Source: Nocardia mangyaensis (lineage in GTDB: Bacteria > Actinomycetota > Actinomycetes > Mycobacteriales > Mycobacteriaceae). Taken from it: 64,000 nt of DNA. The first letter of the stretch is position 1, and every line of letters starts with the position of its first letter. The stretch spans positions 868,001 to 932,000 of the forward strand of contig NZ_CP018082.1 in NCBI RefSeq assembly GCF_001886715.1, in the 5' to 3' direction. Below, in pieces: positions 46,135-53,785 of the stretch. Under the pieces are notes generated by a model, which saw only the letters and a program-made list of their open reading frames with translations, had not been told where the DNA came from and ran no database searches. Made by a program: the position numbers and the translations under genes.

Positions 46135-46980
46135 ATGGACGAGACCGGCTCCGAGCGCGAGTCGATCCGGGTGCGGCTCGGGATCAGCTACGACGGCACC
46201 GATTTCACCGGCTGGGCGCGTCAGCCGGGGTTGCGCACCGTGCAGGGCGTGCTGGAGGAGTCGCTGTCGAAGGTGTTCCGCGCGCCGATCGTGCTGACCG
46301 TCGCCGGGCGTACTGATGCGGGGGTGCATGCCGAGGGGCAGGTCGCGCACTTCGACACCACCGCTGAGTTCGACCCGGCCAAGCTGACGCATCGCATGGC
46401 CAGGTTCCTGCCCAAGGACGTGCGGATCACCGATGTCCGTCCGGTCCCCGCCGATTTCGACGCGCGCTTCTCCGCGATGCGCCGCCACTACGCCTACCGG
46501 CTCACCACCGCCGCCTACGGCGCCGAACCGCTGCGGGCGCGCAGCGTGGTGGCCTGCAAGCCGGGTCTCGATCTCGACGCCATGCGCGCGGCCTCGCGCG
46601 ACCTGCTGGGGCTGCACGACTTCGCCGCGTTCTGCCGTCGTCGTGAGGGCGCGACCACGGTGCGCGAGTTGCAGCGGTTCGACTGGGAGCGCGAGGGTGA
46701 TCTGCTCACCGCCTACGTCAGCGCCGACGCGTTCTGCTGGTCGATGGTGCGCAGCCTGGTCGGCGCGGTGCTCGCCGTGGGCGAGGGCAGGCGCACGCCG
46801 GAGTGGGTCGCGAGCCTGCTGACCGAGACGCAGCGGTCGAGCTCGGTGACGGTCGCCCCCGCGCACGGACTGAGCCTGATCGCGGTCGACTACCCCGCCG
46901 ACGCCGACCTGTCGGCTCGCAACGCGCAGACCCGGGAGATTCGGACTGTCCCCGCGTCCGAGGGCTGCTGCGGCGACTGA
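46135..46980 (+). CDS. truA: tRNA pseudouridine(38-40) synthase
   Basis: A 281-residue enzyme starting at ATG 46135 with GGGAGGA upstream. It isomerises uridines 38-40 in the tRNA anticodon arm. The catalytic Asp61 lies in [10 protein letters not shown]. Other TruA marks are Tyr-Asp-Gly-Thr-Asp-Phe-x-Gly-Trp-Ala near the start and Phe-Cys-Arg-Arg in the second half. It is the last gene of the ribosomal block. In mycobacteria the same gene borders the ESX-4 locus; here 8.5 kb of other genes lie between. Confidence 0.98.
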   Translation: MDETGSERESIRVRLGISYDGTDFTGWARQPGLRTVQGVLEESLSKVFRAPIVLTVAGRTDAGVHAEGQVAHFDTTAEFDPAKLTHRMARFLPKDVRITDVRPVPADFDARFSAMRRHYAYRLTTAAYGAEPLRARSVVACKPGLDLDAMRAASRDLLGLHDFAAFCRRREGATTVRELQRFDWEREGDLLTAYVSADAFCWSMVRSLVGAVLAVGEGRRTPEWVASLLTETQRSSSVTVAPAHGLSLIAVDYPADADLSARNAQTREIRTVPASEGCCGD

Positions 46981-47043
46981 ATACCGTGTTGTTGCTCGCG
47001 GTGGAAGCGCCCGCGGCGTAGAGTCTCCCCCACGGCAAACTGA

Positions 47044-47059
47044 AGTGATATAAATCACA
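47044..47059. promoter_or_regulatory. Crp/GlxR-type binding site
   Basis: GTGA-N6-TCAC (47045-47058) flanked by A on both sides, a close match to the Crp/GlxR consensus, in an unusually AT-rich patch of the 270-base truA-araC spacer. It could give cAMP-dependent control of the AraC/nitrilase island about 190 bases downstream. Nothing else in the spacer looks like a gene. Confidence 0.5.
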
Positions 47060-47250
47060 GTATGTTTAGCTGATGCGTGTGGGTGCCGGTCGATTCGTAC
47101 GGTGATCACCGGTGCTAGTCGAAGAATCGATGAAGGTTGACCATTCCATTCGGAAGCATTCGGTGGAAACGAATCGGGGAATCTGGCAGGCTCGGCGGCC
47201 AGGCGCACCCAACGATTCGTGTGACGCCCGTTGTTTGCTGATCGGTTCGT

Positions 47251-48216
47251 ATGGGGAGCGAGGTGGTTGGCGTGGGGGAAAGCGAATCCTTCGCGCACTG
47301 GGAGTCGCTGCTGTCGGAAAGCTATGTTCCGCTGGCGGTCGACCCGGATCGGGGGCAGCCGTTCCACGGTCGGATAGTGCGGGAACACCTGCCCGGGTTC
47401 GATCTGTCGACGATCAGGGCCAGCGCCCAGCGCGTCCGGCGAACCAAACGGGGAATCGCCAGGACCGATGGTGAGTTCCTGCTGGCGTCCATTCTCACCG
47501 AGGGCTTCGGTCGATTGCACCAGGACGGCCGGATCGCGGTACTGCGCCCGGGCGACATGGTCTTCTATGACACCACGCGCCCGTATCACTGGGACATCGA
47601 CGGCTCCTGGTCGCAGGTGGTGGTCCAGACGCCGCTGCCCACGCTGTGGGAACAGTTGGGTGGGGAGAGTTCCCGGCTGCCGACCGCTGTCACTGTCGGC
47701 GCCGGGAGCGCGGGTGGGGTGGTCGCCGGGTTCTTCCGCGATCTGGTCCCCGTCAGCCGAACGGCGCCCGAACAGGCGAATGTGCTGGCCGACAACGGTG
47801 TCACCCTGCTCGCCTCCGCGGTGAAACTGATGGCGGGGGAGATTCCCGCGGGTCCCTCCGCACGCGCGCTCTCCAAGGAGCAGGTGCTCGCTTTCATGCG
47901 CAGCCGATGTACCGACCCGGCACTGACGGTCGATGAGATCGCGCGGGCGTGCCTGGTCTCGCGGCGCAGTCTTTATCGCCTCTTCGACGAGGTGGGTGAG
48001 GGTTTGAGCGCGGTGCTGCGCCGAATGCGGGTCGAACGAGCGCAGGCGATGTTGGTCGGAGACCCTGACCGGTCGACTGCCGCGATCGCGGTGGCGGCGG
48101 GATTCTCCTCCGAACGCCATTTCTTCCGTGCCTTTCGGGTGGAAACGGGTATGACCCCCGGTGAGTACCGGCACGGTGCGGTGTCCTCGGGGGAGAGTCG
48201 CCGATTCACCGCCTGA
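47251..48216 (+). CDS. AraC-family regulator 1 of the nitrilase island
   Basis: A 321-residue protein. The N-terminal 200 residues form an AraC-binding cupin-like sensor domain, with Arg-Pro-Gly-Asp-Met-Val-Phe-Tyr-Asp-Thr near residue 105. The C-terminal double helix-turn-helix (about 220-315) has Leu-Thr-Val-Asp-Glu-Ile-Ala, Ser-Arg-Arg-Ser-Leu-Tyr-Arg-Leu-Phe and Phe-Ser-Ser-Glu-Arg-His-Phe-Phe-Arg-Ala-Phe. It is related to the activators found beside nitrilase and nitrile/aldoxime genes. The ribosome-binding site of the ATG is weak. Two TGGCAC repeats follow immediately after its stop, upstream of nitrilase homologue 1. Confidence 0.85.
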   Translation: MGSEVVGVGESESFAHWESLLSESYVPLAVDPDRGQPFHGRIVREHLPGFDLSTIRASAQRVRRTKRGIARTDGEFLLASILTEGFGRLHQDGRIAVLRPGDMVFYDTTRPYHWDIDGSWSQVVVQTPLPTLWEQLGGESSRLPTAVTVGAGSAGGVVAGFFRDLVPVSRTAPEQANVLADNGVTLLASAVKLMAGEIPAGPSARALSKEQVLAFMRSRCTDPALTVDEIARACLVSRRSLYRLFDEVGEGLSAVLRRMRVERAQAMLVGDPDRSTAAIAVAAGFSSERHFFRAFRVETGMTPGEYRHGAVSSGESRRFTA

Positions 48217-48218
48217 TC

Positions 48219-48258
48219 TGGCACGCACAGTCAGTCGGCTGGCACAGTGGGACAGTTT
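48219..48258 (+). promoter_or_regulatory. AraC-type direct-repeat operator before nitrilase homologue 1
   Basis: Two TGGCAC half-sites at 48219-48224 and 48240-48245 (21-base period, two helical turns), then GACAGTTT at 48251-48258. The same half-site, near-identical period and GAC-x-GTTT element recur upstream of the second nitrilase homologue. The downstream half-site is 85 bases before the start codon. This is consistent with activation by one of the three AraC proteins. Confidence 0.6.
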
Positions 48259-48324
48259 GATTTGCCGCGTTCTGGGGGAGAGTGAACTGAACACTTTTCA
48301 CGGATTGAGCGACAAGGGGACACG

Positions 48325-49263
48325 ATGATTCGGGTACGCGTTGCCGCGGTACAGGCCGAGCCCAAGTGGTTGAACCTGTCGGCCGGAGTCGAGCAGACCA
48401 TTGGATTCATCGAGGCGGCTGCTGATGGAGGAGCGGAGCTGGTCGCGTTCCCGGAGACATTTCTGCCCGGATTTCCGTGGTGGATGTGGCTGAATTCGGT
48501 CGATTGGGGTGAAGAGTTCCTGGCCAGGTATCTGGCCAACGCGATGACCACCGACGGTGCCGAACTACGGGCGATCGTCTACGCCGCCCGGCGCAAGGGC
48601 GTGTACGTCTCGCTCGGGTTCGCCGAGCGGTCGGGGCGCGAGGTGTTCATGTCCCAGGCGCTGATCGACCCCGAGGGCTCGATCGTCACCGCGCGCAAGG
48701 CCGAACCGACCGGGCTGGAGCGGACCGTGTTCAGCACCGCCGACGGGTCGATGCTGGTGCGTGACACCCAGGTCGGCCGGATCGGCGTGCTCGGCGGCGC
48801 CGACCACCTGCGACCGGTGGTGCGCGGGCGGCTGCAGGAGGAACGCGAGCAGATCCATGTCGCGGCATGGTCGGGGTTCACCGTGTCCTATGGCGAGGAC
48901 AAGGATTCCGGGCTCGAACTCACCACCGCGGCCAGCGTGCGCTACGCGATGGACAGTGCCGCCCATGTGCTCGCCCCGGTCGCGGTGGTCCCGGTGTCGG
49001 GCTGGGAAGTGGTCGACGCCAGGGTGCCCGACCGTCGCCTGCTCCGCAGCGGCGGTGGCGTCTCCCGAATCTTCGGACCCTCCGGCCTCGAACTCGCCAC
49101 CCCGCTGGCGGAGGGCGCCGAGGGCCTGCTGTTGGCCGACCTGGAGGTCGGCCCCGCTCGCCCGGCCTCGTCGTCCCTGATCGACCGCCCGGCCGCCTTC
49201 CGTGTGCCCAGCGCCCGCGTCTCTCGCCGGGATCCCGTGCGCGCCACACTGTCCGAGGCCTGA
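48325..49263 (+). CDS. Nitrilase-family protein lacking the catalytic Cys (homologue 1)
   Basis: A 312-residue carbon-nitrogen hydrolase homologue with AAGGGGA as ribosome-binding site. The fold follows aliphatic nitrilases: Val-Gln-Ala-Glu-Pro-Lys-Trp start, Phe-Pro-Glu44-Thr-Phe-Leu-Pro-Gly-Phe-Pro, Arg-Lys125-Ala-Glu-Pro-Thr, and Ile-His-Val-Ala-Ala-Trp-Ser-Gly. Glu44 and Lys125 of the triad are present. The nucleophile motif (Cys-Trp-Glu-His in nitrilases) reads Gly158-Ala-Asp-His, so the nucleophile is missing. It is therefore unlikely to hydrolyse nitriles by the standard mechanism. It may be a binding protein, a regulator, or an enzyme with another chemistry. It lies between AraC regulators 1 and 2. 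Confidence 0.85.
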   Translation: MIRVRVAAVQAEPKWLNLSAGVEQTIGFIEAAADGGAELVAFPETFLPGFPWWMWLNSVDWGEEFLARYLANAMTTDGAELRAIVYAARRKGVYVSLGFAERSGREVFMSQALIDPEGSIVTARKAEPTGLERTVFSTADGSMLVRDTQVGRIGVLGGADHLRPVVRGRLQEEREQIHVAAWSGFTVSYGEDKDSGLELTTAASVRYAMDSAAHVLAPVAVVPVSGWEVVDARVPDRRLLRSGGGVSRIFGPSGLELATPLAEGAEGLLLADLEVGPARPASSSLIDRPAAFRVPSARVSRRDPVRATLSEA

Positions 49264-49353
49264 CACCCTGCGCGACCCACCTTCCAGCGCTATCCTCGGC
49301 GGATACCGTAGAGATGGCTATGCCCGATGTCGCTGTTCGGAGGTTGGCCGCGT

Positions 49354-50322
49354 ATGGCACACGACCCGACCACTGTCGAGTTCGCTGCGGAGACTGCACG
49401 CAGTGCGGAGTGGGAGCAGTGGGAAGCGCTGATGTCGCAGACCTATGTCCCGCTCACGATCGACTGCTTTCACCCCGAGCAGCCGTTCTATGGTCGGGTC
49501 ACCACCACGCCGCTGGCGGCGCCCGCGGATTTCAGTCTGACGAGAGTCGCGGGCAGCAATCAGGAATTCCGGCGCTCCAAGACCCAGGTTGCCCGGACCG
49601 ATGATGAGTATCTGCTGGCCAGCATTCACTTCGGGGGAGACGCGTGTTTGAGCCAGGGCGGTAGATCGGCACATCTTGCCCCGGGTGACATGGTCTTCTA
49701 TGACACGTCCAAGCCCTACAACTGGTCGAGCGGGTTGGAATTCGAGCAGGTGGTCGTGCAGGTGCCGATCCGGTTGCTCCGCGAGCGACCCGGTCTGGGG
49801 CGGCTCGAACTGCCCACCGCGGTGACCGTGCCCGCGGCCAGTGCAGCGGGGGTGGTCGCCGGATTCTTCTGCAATCTGGCCAGGGTTCAGCAGGAGTCGC
49901 CCGATCAGGCGGATGTGCTGGCCCGCAGTGCGCTCGACCTGATCGGTTCCGCGGTTCTGTTGACTGCGGGGGAGCGTCCGGCCGACACTCCCGCCGATTC
50001 GCTCGGCCGCGAGCGCGCCATGGTCTACCTGCACGATCACTACACCGATCCGGACCTGACCGTCGACGAGGTCGCCCACGCCTGCTACATCTCGCGGCGC
50101 ACCCTGTTCCGGATCTTCGACGACACCAGTGAAAGCCTCAGCACCACCCTGCGCCGAATGCGGGTGCGGCACGCGAAGATTCTGCTTGCCCGCGATCGTT
50201 CGCGCTCACCGGCCGCCGTGGCCTTCGATTCGGGTTTCACTTCCGAACGTCACTTCTACCGCGTGTTCCGCCAGGAGACCGGAATGACGCCCGGTGAGTA
50301 CCGACAGACCCACATCAGGTGA
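49354..50322 (+). CDS. AraC-family regulator 2 of the nitrilase island
   Basis: About 322 residues from ATG 49354, with GGAGG 10 bases upstream; ATG 49327 would add nine residues. It shares the sensor domain pattern Gly-Asp-Met-Val-Phe-Tyr-Asp-Thr-Ser-Lys-Pro-Tyr and the helix-turn-helix Cys-Tyr-Ile-Ser-Arg-Arg-Thr-Leu-Phe-Arg-Ile-Phe with regulator 3, to which it is much closer than to regulator 1. The C-terminus ends Glu-Thr-Gly-Met-Thr-Pro-Gly-Glu-Tyr-Arg. It is followed after 37 bases by regulator 3, so the two arose by a recent tandem duplication. Confidence 0.85.
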   Translation: MAHDPTTVEFAAETARSAEWEQWEALMSQTYVPLTIDCFHPEQPFYGRVTTTPLAAPADFSLTRVAGSNQEFRRSKTQVARTDDEYLLASIHFGGDACLSQGGRSAHLAPGDMVFYDTSKPYNWSSGLEFEQVVVQVPIRLLRERPGLGRLELPTAVTVPAASAAGVVAGFFCNLARVQQESPDQADVLARSALDLIGSAVLLTAGERPADTPADSLGRERAMVYLHDHYTDPDLTVDEVAHACYISRRTLFRIFDDTSESLSTTLRRMRVRHAKILLARDRSRSPAAVAFDSGFTSERHFYRVFRQETGMTPGEYRQTHIR

Positions 50323-50359
50323 CCGCCGTGCTGTTCGAGGTGGCGAAGGGGGTGTGGCG

Positions 50360-51325
50360 ATGGCGGTCGAACTGACGACGCTGGAACTCTCGTCGAAGAC
50401 GGGGCGCGGCGAAGCCTGCCAGCGGTGGGAAGCCGAGATGGTGCAGACCTATGTGCCACTCGCCGTCGACATCGATCCCGAGCTGCCCTTCTTCGGTCGG
50501 GTCGTCACCGGTTCGCTGGCCGACACGGCGGATTTCAGAATGACGGCACTCGAGGGACGGAACCAGGAATTCCGCCGGTCCAAGAGTCATATCGCCCGAT
50601 CCGACGAGCAGTATCTGCTGGCCAGCATTCAGACCAAGGGGCGGGCGCGCCTGAACCAGGACGGTCGATCGGCGCTGATCCTGCCGGGCGAGATGACCTT
50701 CTTCGACACCTCGCGACCCTATCGCTGGAGCGAGGGAGCGAGTTTCGAGCAGGTCGTCGTGCAGGTCCCGATCCGGCTGCTGCGTGAGCAACCCGGGCTG
50801 GGTCAGGGGGAATTTCCGACGGCGATCACGATTCCGGCGGCCAGCGCGGCCGGGGTGGTGGCCGGCTTCTTCCGCAATCTCGCCAGGATCCGGGCTGTCT
50901 CGCCCGATCAGGCAGAGGTGCTGTCGGCCGGCGCACTCGATCTCTTCGGTAGCGCGGTCTCGCTGGCCGCGGGGGATCGGCCGATCGACGTGCCGGCCGA
51001 CGCCTTCAATCGCGAGCACGTGCTGGCGTTCCTGCGTGACCATTACACCGACCCGGACCTGACCGTCGACGAAGTCGCCCATGCCTGCTACATCTCCCGG
51101 CGCTCCCTGTTCCGGATCTTCGACGGGACCAGTGAAAGCCTCAACACGACCTTGCGCCGAATGCGGGTGCGGCACGCGAAGATTCTGCTGGCTCGTGATC
51201 GTTCGCGCCTGCCCGCGGCGGTGGCGTTCGACTCCGGGTTCGCCTCGGAACGCAATTTCTACCGGGTGTTCCATGAGGAGACGGGGATGACGCCGGGAGA
51301 GTACCGGCAGGCGCACCTCGGCTGA
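50360..51325 (+). CDS. AraC-family regulator 3 of the nitrilase island
   Basis: A 321-residue protein from ATG 50360 with AAGGGGG upstream. The cupin-like sensor domain contains Leu-Pro-Gly-Glu-Met-Thr-Phe-Phe-Asp-Thr-Ser-Arg-Pro-Tyr, and the AraC DNA-binding domain (about 215-315) is nearly identical to that of regulator 2. The two may therefore bind the same operator while sensing different ligands. Nitrilase homologue 2 starts 206 bases downstream behind a TGGCAC direct repeat. Confidence 0.85.
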   Translation: MAVELTTLELSSKTGRGEACQRWEAEMVQTYVPLAVDIDPELPFFGRVVTGSLADTADFRMTALEGRNQEFRRSKSHIARSDEQYLLASIQTKGRARLNQDGRSALILPGEMTFFDTSRPYRWSEGASFEQVVVQVPIRLLREQPGLGQGEFPTAITIPAASAAGVVAGFFRNLARIRAVSPDQAEVLSAGALDLFGSAVSLAAGDRPIDVPADAFNREHVLAFLRDHYTDPDLTVDEVAHACYISRRSLFRIFDGTSESLNTTLRRMRVRHAKILLARDRSRLPAAVAFDSGFASERNFYRVFHEETGMTPGEYRQAHLG

Positions 51326-51427
51326 GGGTGTACCCGCGGTGTTCGAAAAGGTTTCAGCACAGCGGTATTCGTTGATCACGGCGCCGACATCGGAGTGAGC
51401 TGTCCGGGTTGTTCTCGACCCTTGCCG

Positions 51428-51468
51428 TGGCACTGATTGTCACCGATCGTGGCACTGGACGACTGTTT
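51428..51468 (+). promoter_or_regulatory. AraC-type direct-repeat operator before nitrilase homologue 2
   Basis: Half-sites TGGCAC at 51428-51433 and 51450-51455 lie within a longer CGTGGCACTG repeat (22-base period). GACTGTTT follows at 51461-51468, 11 bases from the second half-site, exactly as before homologue 1. The start codon is 82 bases from the second half-site. The shared design suggests common activation. Confidence 0.65.
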
Positions 51469-51531
51469 CCGCCGGTCAGGCTGCCCGACAATGGATTTCA
51501 GTGAGTCGGTGGAGTACGAGGAGTGGCGGGG

Positions 51532-52407
51532 ATGTCGATTCGGATTCGGGCGGCGGCGGTGCAGGCCGAGCCGAAGTGGCTGCATCTGGCCGCCGGTGTC
51601 GAGCAGACGATCGGTCTCATCGAGGACGCGGCGGCGGGTGGCGCGGAGTTGGTGGCGTTCCCGGAGACCTTCCTGCCGGGCTATCCCTGGTGGTTGTGGC
51701 TGAAGTCGGTCGACTGGGGCACGGAGTTCCGTAGCCGATACCTGGCCAACGCCATGAGCCGCGACAGCGCCGAACTGTCGGCCATCGCACAGGCGGCCCG
51801 GAAGGCCGGAATCCGGGTCGTGCTCGGATTCGCCGAACGCGCGGATGAGGCCGTGTACATGGCGCAGGCGATGGTGAGTCCGGATGGGCAGGTGGACATC
51901 TCGCGCAAGGCCTGGCCGACGCCGTTCGAGCGCGCCGTCTTCGGCGCCAGTGCGCGGACACCGGCCGTGTTCCCCACCGAACTGGGTCGGATCGGAATGC
52001 TCGGGGGAGCGGACCATCTGTGCCCGCAGCGGCGCATGGACCTGTGGCGGGAGCAGGTCCATGTCGCCGCGTGGTCGGGGTTCACCGTCTATCACGAGGT
52101 CGGCGAGGAGATCCTCATGGCGGTGAACAGTGACGCCAGCGAGCAGTACGCCAGAGCTGCCGGGGTCGTGGTGATCGCGCCGACGGCGCTGGTCCCCATG
52201 ACCGGATGGCACGCCGTTGACGCGTGCACTCCGGGACAGCGACTGCTCGGCGTGGGCGGTCGCGCGCGGATCCTCGGCCCCGACGGCCGCGATCTGGCAG
52301 CACCGCTACCCGAGGGCAGCACGGGCTTGTTGTTCGCCGATGTCGTGCTCGGCGGATCGGGTGGGCCGAAGGCGGACGAGCACCCGTCCGCGCGCTGGGC
52401 CGGCTAG
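51532..52407 (+). CDS. Nitrilase-family protein lacking the catalytic Cys (homologue 2)
   Basis: A 291-residue protein from ATG 51532 with GAGGAG eight bases upstream. It is closely related to homologue 1. Glu45 (Phe-Pro-Glu-Thr-Phe-Leu-Pro-Gly-Tyr-Pro) and Lys126 (Ser-Arg-Lys-Ala-Trp-Pro-Thr) are kept, while the Cys-Trp-Glu-His motif reads Gly159-Ala-Asp-His. A cysteine occurs five residues later (Cys164) but not in the aligned position. Gly-Gly-Ala-Asp-His-Leu is identical in both paralogues, so the loss predates the duplication or is selected. It converges with csoR seven bases away. Confidence 0.85.
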   Translation: MSIRIRAAAVQAEPKWLHLAAGVEQTIGLIEDAAAGGAELVAFPETFLPGYPWWLWLKSVDWGTEFRSRYLANAMSRDSAELSAIAQAARKAGIRVVLGFAERADEAVYMAQAMVSPDGQVDISRKAWPTPFERAVFGASARTPAVFPTELGRIGMLGGADHLCPQRRMDLWREQVHVAAWSGFTVYHEVGEEILMAVNSDASEQYARAAGVVVIAPTALVPMTGWHAVDACTPGQRLLGVGGRARILGPDGRDLAAPLPEGSTGLLFADVVLGGSGGPKADEHPSARWAG

Positions 52408-52414
52408 GCGCGCA

Positions 52415-52756
52415 TCAGGAACGGACCAACCGCGCGATGGCGTCGGTGGCCTCCTTGATCTTCGCCTCGGCCTCGGGGCCACCGGCCACGGCGGCGTCGA
52501 CCACGCAGTGGCTGATGTGGTCCTCGAGCAGACCCATCGCGACGGCCTGCAGTGCCTTGGTCATCGCCGAGACCTGGGTGAGGATGTCGATGCAGTACTT
52601 TTCCTCTTCGACCATGCGCTGCAGGCCGCGCGACTGGCCTTCGATGCGGCGCAGGCGCTTGAGGTAGTCGTCCTTGGCGGTGATGTAGCCGTGGCTGTGG
52701 CCTTCGTGGCCCGTGTGCTCGCCGCCGGGCGCGGTGTCGGGGGTGGGTACTGTCAC
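52415..52756 (-). CDS. csoR: CsoR-family copper-sensing repressor
   Basis: A 113-residue protein from GTG 52756 with GAGGAG seven bases upstream. Cys55, His80 and Cys84 have the 25- and 29-residue spacing of the Cu(I) site Cys-His-Cys of CsoR, so copper rather than nickel or sulfide is the likely ligand. A His-rich N-terminal tail (His14, 17, 20 and 22) may add metal binding. CsoR tetramers leave DNA on binding Cu(I). No copper ATPase or chaperone gene is adjacent; the regulon must include distant targets or itself. A matching operator lies 43 bases upstream of the start. Confidence 0.92.
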   Translation of the reverse strand: MTVPTPDTAPGGEHTGHEGHSHGYITAKDDYLKRLRRIEGQSRGLQRMVEEEKYCIDILTQVSAMTKALQAVAMGLLEDHISHCVVDAAVAGGPEAEAKIKEATDAIARLVRS

Positions 52757-52798
52757 CGAAGGTCTCCTCGCCTACCTGGATGCTCGCGTTGACGAGCT

Positions 52799-52817
52799 GA
52801 TACCCCCCTAGGGTACA
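52799..52817. promoter_or_regulatory. CsoR-type operator
   Basis: The palindromic, GC-run-containing core TACCCCCCTAGGGTA (52801-52815) matches the known CsoR site style (ATACCC-N-GGGTAT with a G-tract). It lies between csoR and mtnP, 43 bases upstream of the csoR GTG and 86 bases upstream of the mtnP ATG, so it fits csoR autoregulation and could also touch mtnP. Confidence 0.7.
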
Positions 52818-52900
52818 GTTTTCGGTCGGAATTGTCAGGTGGGGCGCGCTGCCAGGTCCCGGATGTGCGGGCGACCTGCTCGGACGGAACAATCACCGGC

Positions 52901-53785
52901 ATGAGTTCGCTTCCCCGGCCCGCGCTCGCCGTCATCGGCGGCAGCGGGTTCTACGACTTCTTCGATGCCGACGCCACCCACATCGAGGTCGACACACCGT
53001 ACGGCGCGCCGAGTGCGCCGATCGCGATCGGCGAGGTCGACGGGCGTCTCGTCGCCTTCCTGCCGCGCCACGGTAAACAGCACGAGTTCGCCCCGCACAC
53101 CCTGCCCTACCAGGCCAACCTGTGGGCACTGCGCTCGCTGGGCGTGCGCCGGGTGTTCGCGCCGTGCGCGGTCGGCAGCCTGCGCGCCGACTGGGGGCCG
53201 GGCACCGTCGTCGTACCCGATCAGCTCGTCGACCGGACCTCGGGCCGTCCGCAGACCTACTTCGACGGCGGCGGCGTCCACGTCTCCTTCGCCGACCCCT
53301 ACTGCGACGACCTGCGCGCGGCCGCGGTGCGCGCGGCGGGCCCGAAGGCGGGAGCGGAGCGTGACCACGCAGGGCCCTCGGGAGCACCACCATCGGACAC
53401 CGCGAAGTCCGCAGGCGACGATCTGCGGGTCGAGGATTCCGGCACGATGGTCGTCGTGCAGGGTCCGCGCTTCTCCACCAGGGCCGAGAGCCGCTGGTTC
53501 GCGGGGCAGGGCTGGGACCTGGTCAACATGACCGGGCACCCCGAAGCGGTCCTCGCCCGTGAACTCGAGATGTGCTACGCCGCGGTCGCGCTCGTCACCG
53601 ATCTCGACGCCGGTCTGGAAGAGGGTGACGGCGTGCACGCGGTGGACGTGTTCGCCGAGTTCAAGAAGAACCTCGGTCCGTTCAAGGAACTCATGCGCCG
53701 GGCGGTCTCGGCGGTCGACGGCACCGACACCTGTGCGCGCTGCCGGGTACACGCCGGGGTGTCGCTGCCCTTCGAACTGCCCTGA
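52901..53785 (+). CDS. mtnP: S-methyl-5'-thioadenosine phosphorylase
   Basis: A 294-residue purine-nucleoside-phosphorylase-family enzyme that cleaves methylthioadenosine to adenine and methylthioribose-1-phosphate in methionine salvage. Marks are Ile-Gly-Gly-Ser-Gly-Phe-Tyr-Asp (phosphate loop), Arg-His-Gly, Gln-Gly-Pro-Arg-Phe-Ser-Thr-Arg-Ala-Glu and Asn-Met-Thr-Gly-His-Pro-Glu. It is about 30 residues longer than the mycobacterial homologue because of an insertion at residues about 147-177, rich in Ala, Gly, Pro and Asp. The ATG at 52901 lacks a clear ribosome-binding site. It ends directly against the next, convergent gene. Confidence 0.93.
   Translation: MSSLPRPALAVIGGSGFYDFFDADATHIEVDTPYGAPSAPIAIGEVDGRLVAFLPRHGKQHEFAPHTLPYQANLWALRSLGVRRVFAPCAVGSLRADWGPGTVVVPDQLVDRTSGRPQTYFDGGGVHVSFADPYCDDLRAAAVRAAGPKAGAERDHAGPSGAPPSDTAKSAGDDLRVEDSGTMVVVQGPRFSTRAESRWFAGQGWDLVNMTGHPEAVLARELEMCYAAVALVTDLDAGLEEGDGVHAVDVFAEFKKNLGPFKELMRRAVSAVDGTDTCARCRVHAGVSLPFELP

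Noticed and set aside
47112..47250. A short frame before AraC regulator 1
   Set aside because: It continues into the regulator in a different frame with no recognisable product. The stretch is better explained as promoter region.
51965..52030. Cys164 of nitrilase homologue 2 as the missing nucleophile
   Set aside because: It is five residues after the aligned nucleophile position and is absent from homologue 1, where the position is arginine, so it is not the conserved catalytic residue.
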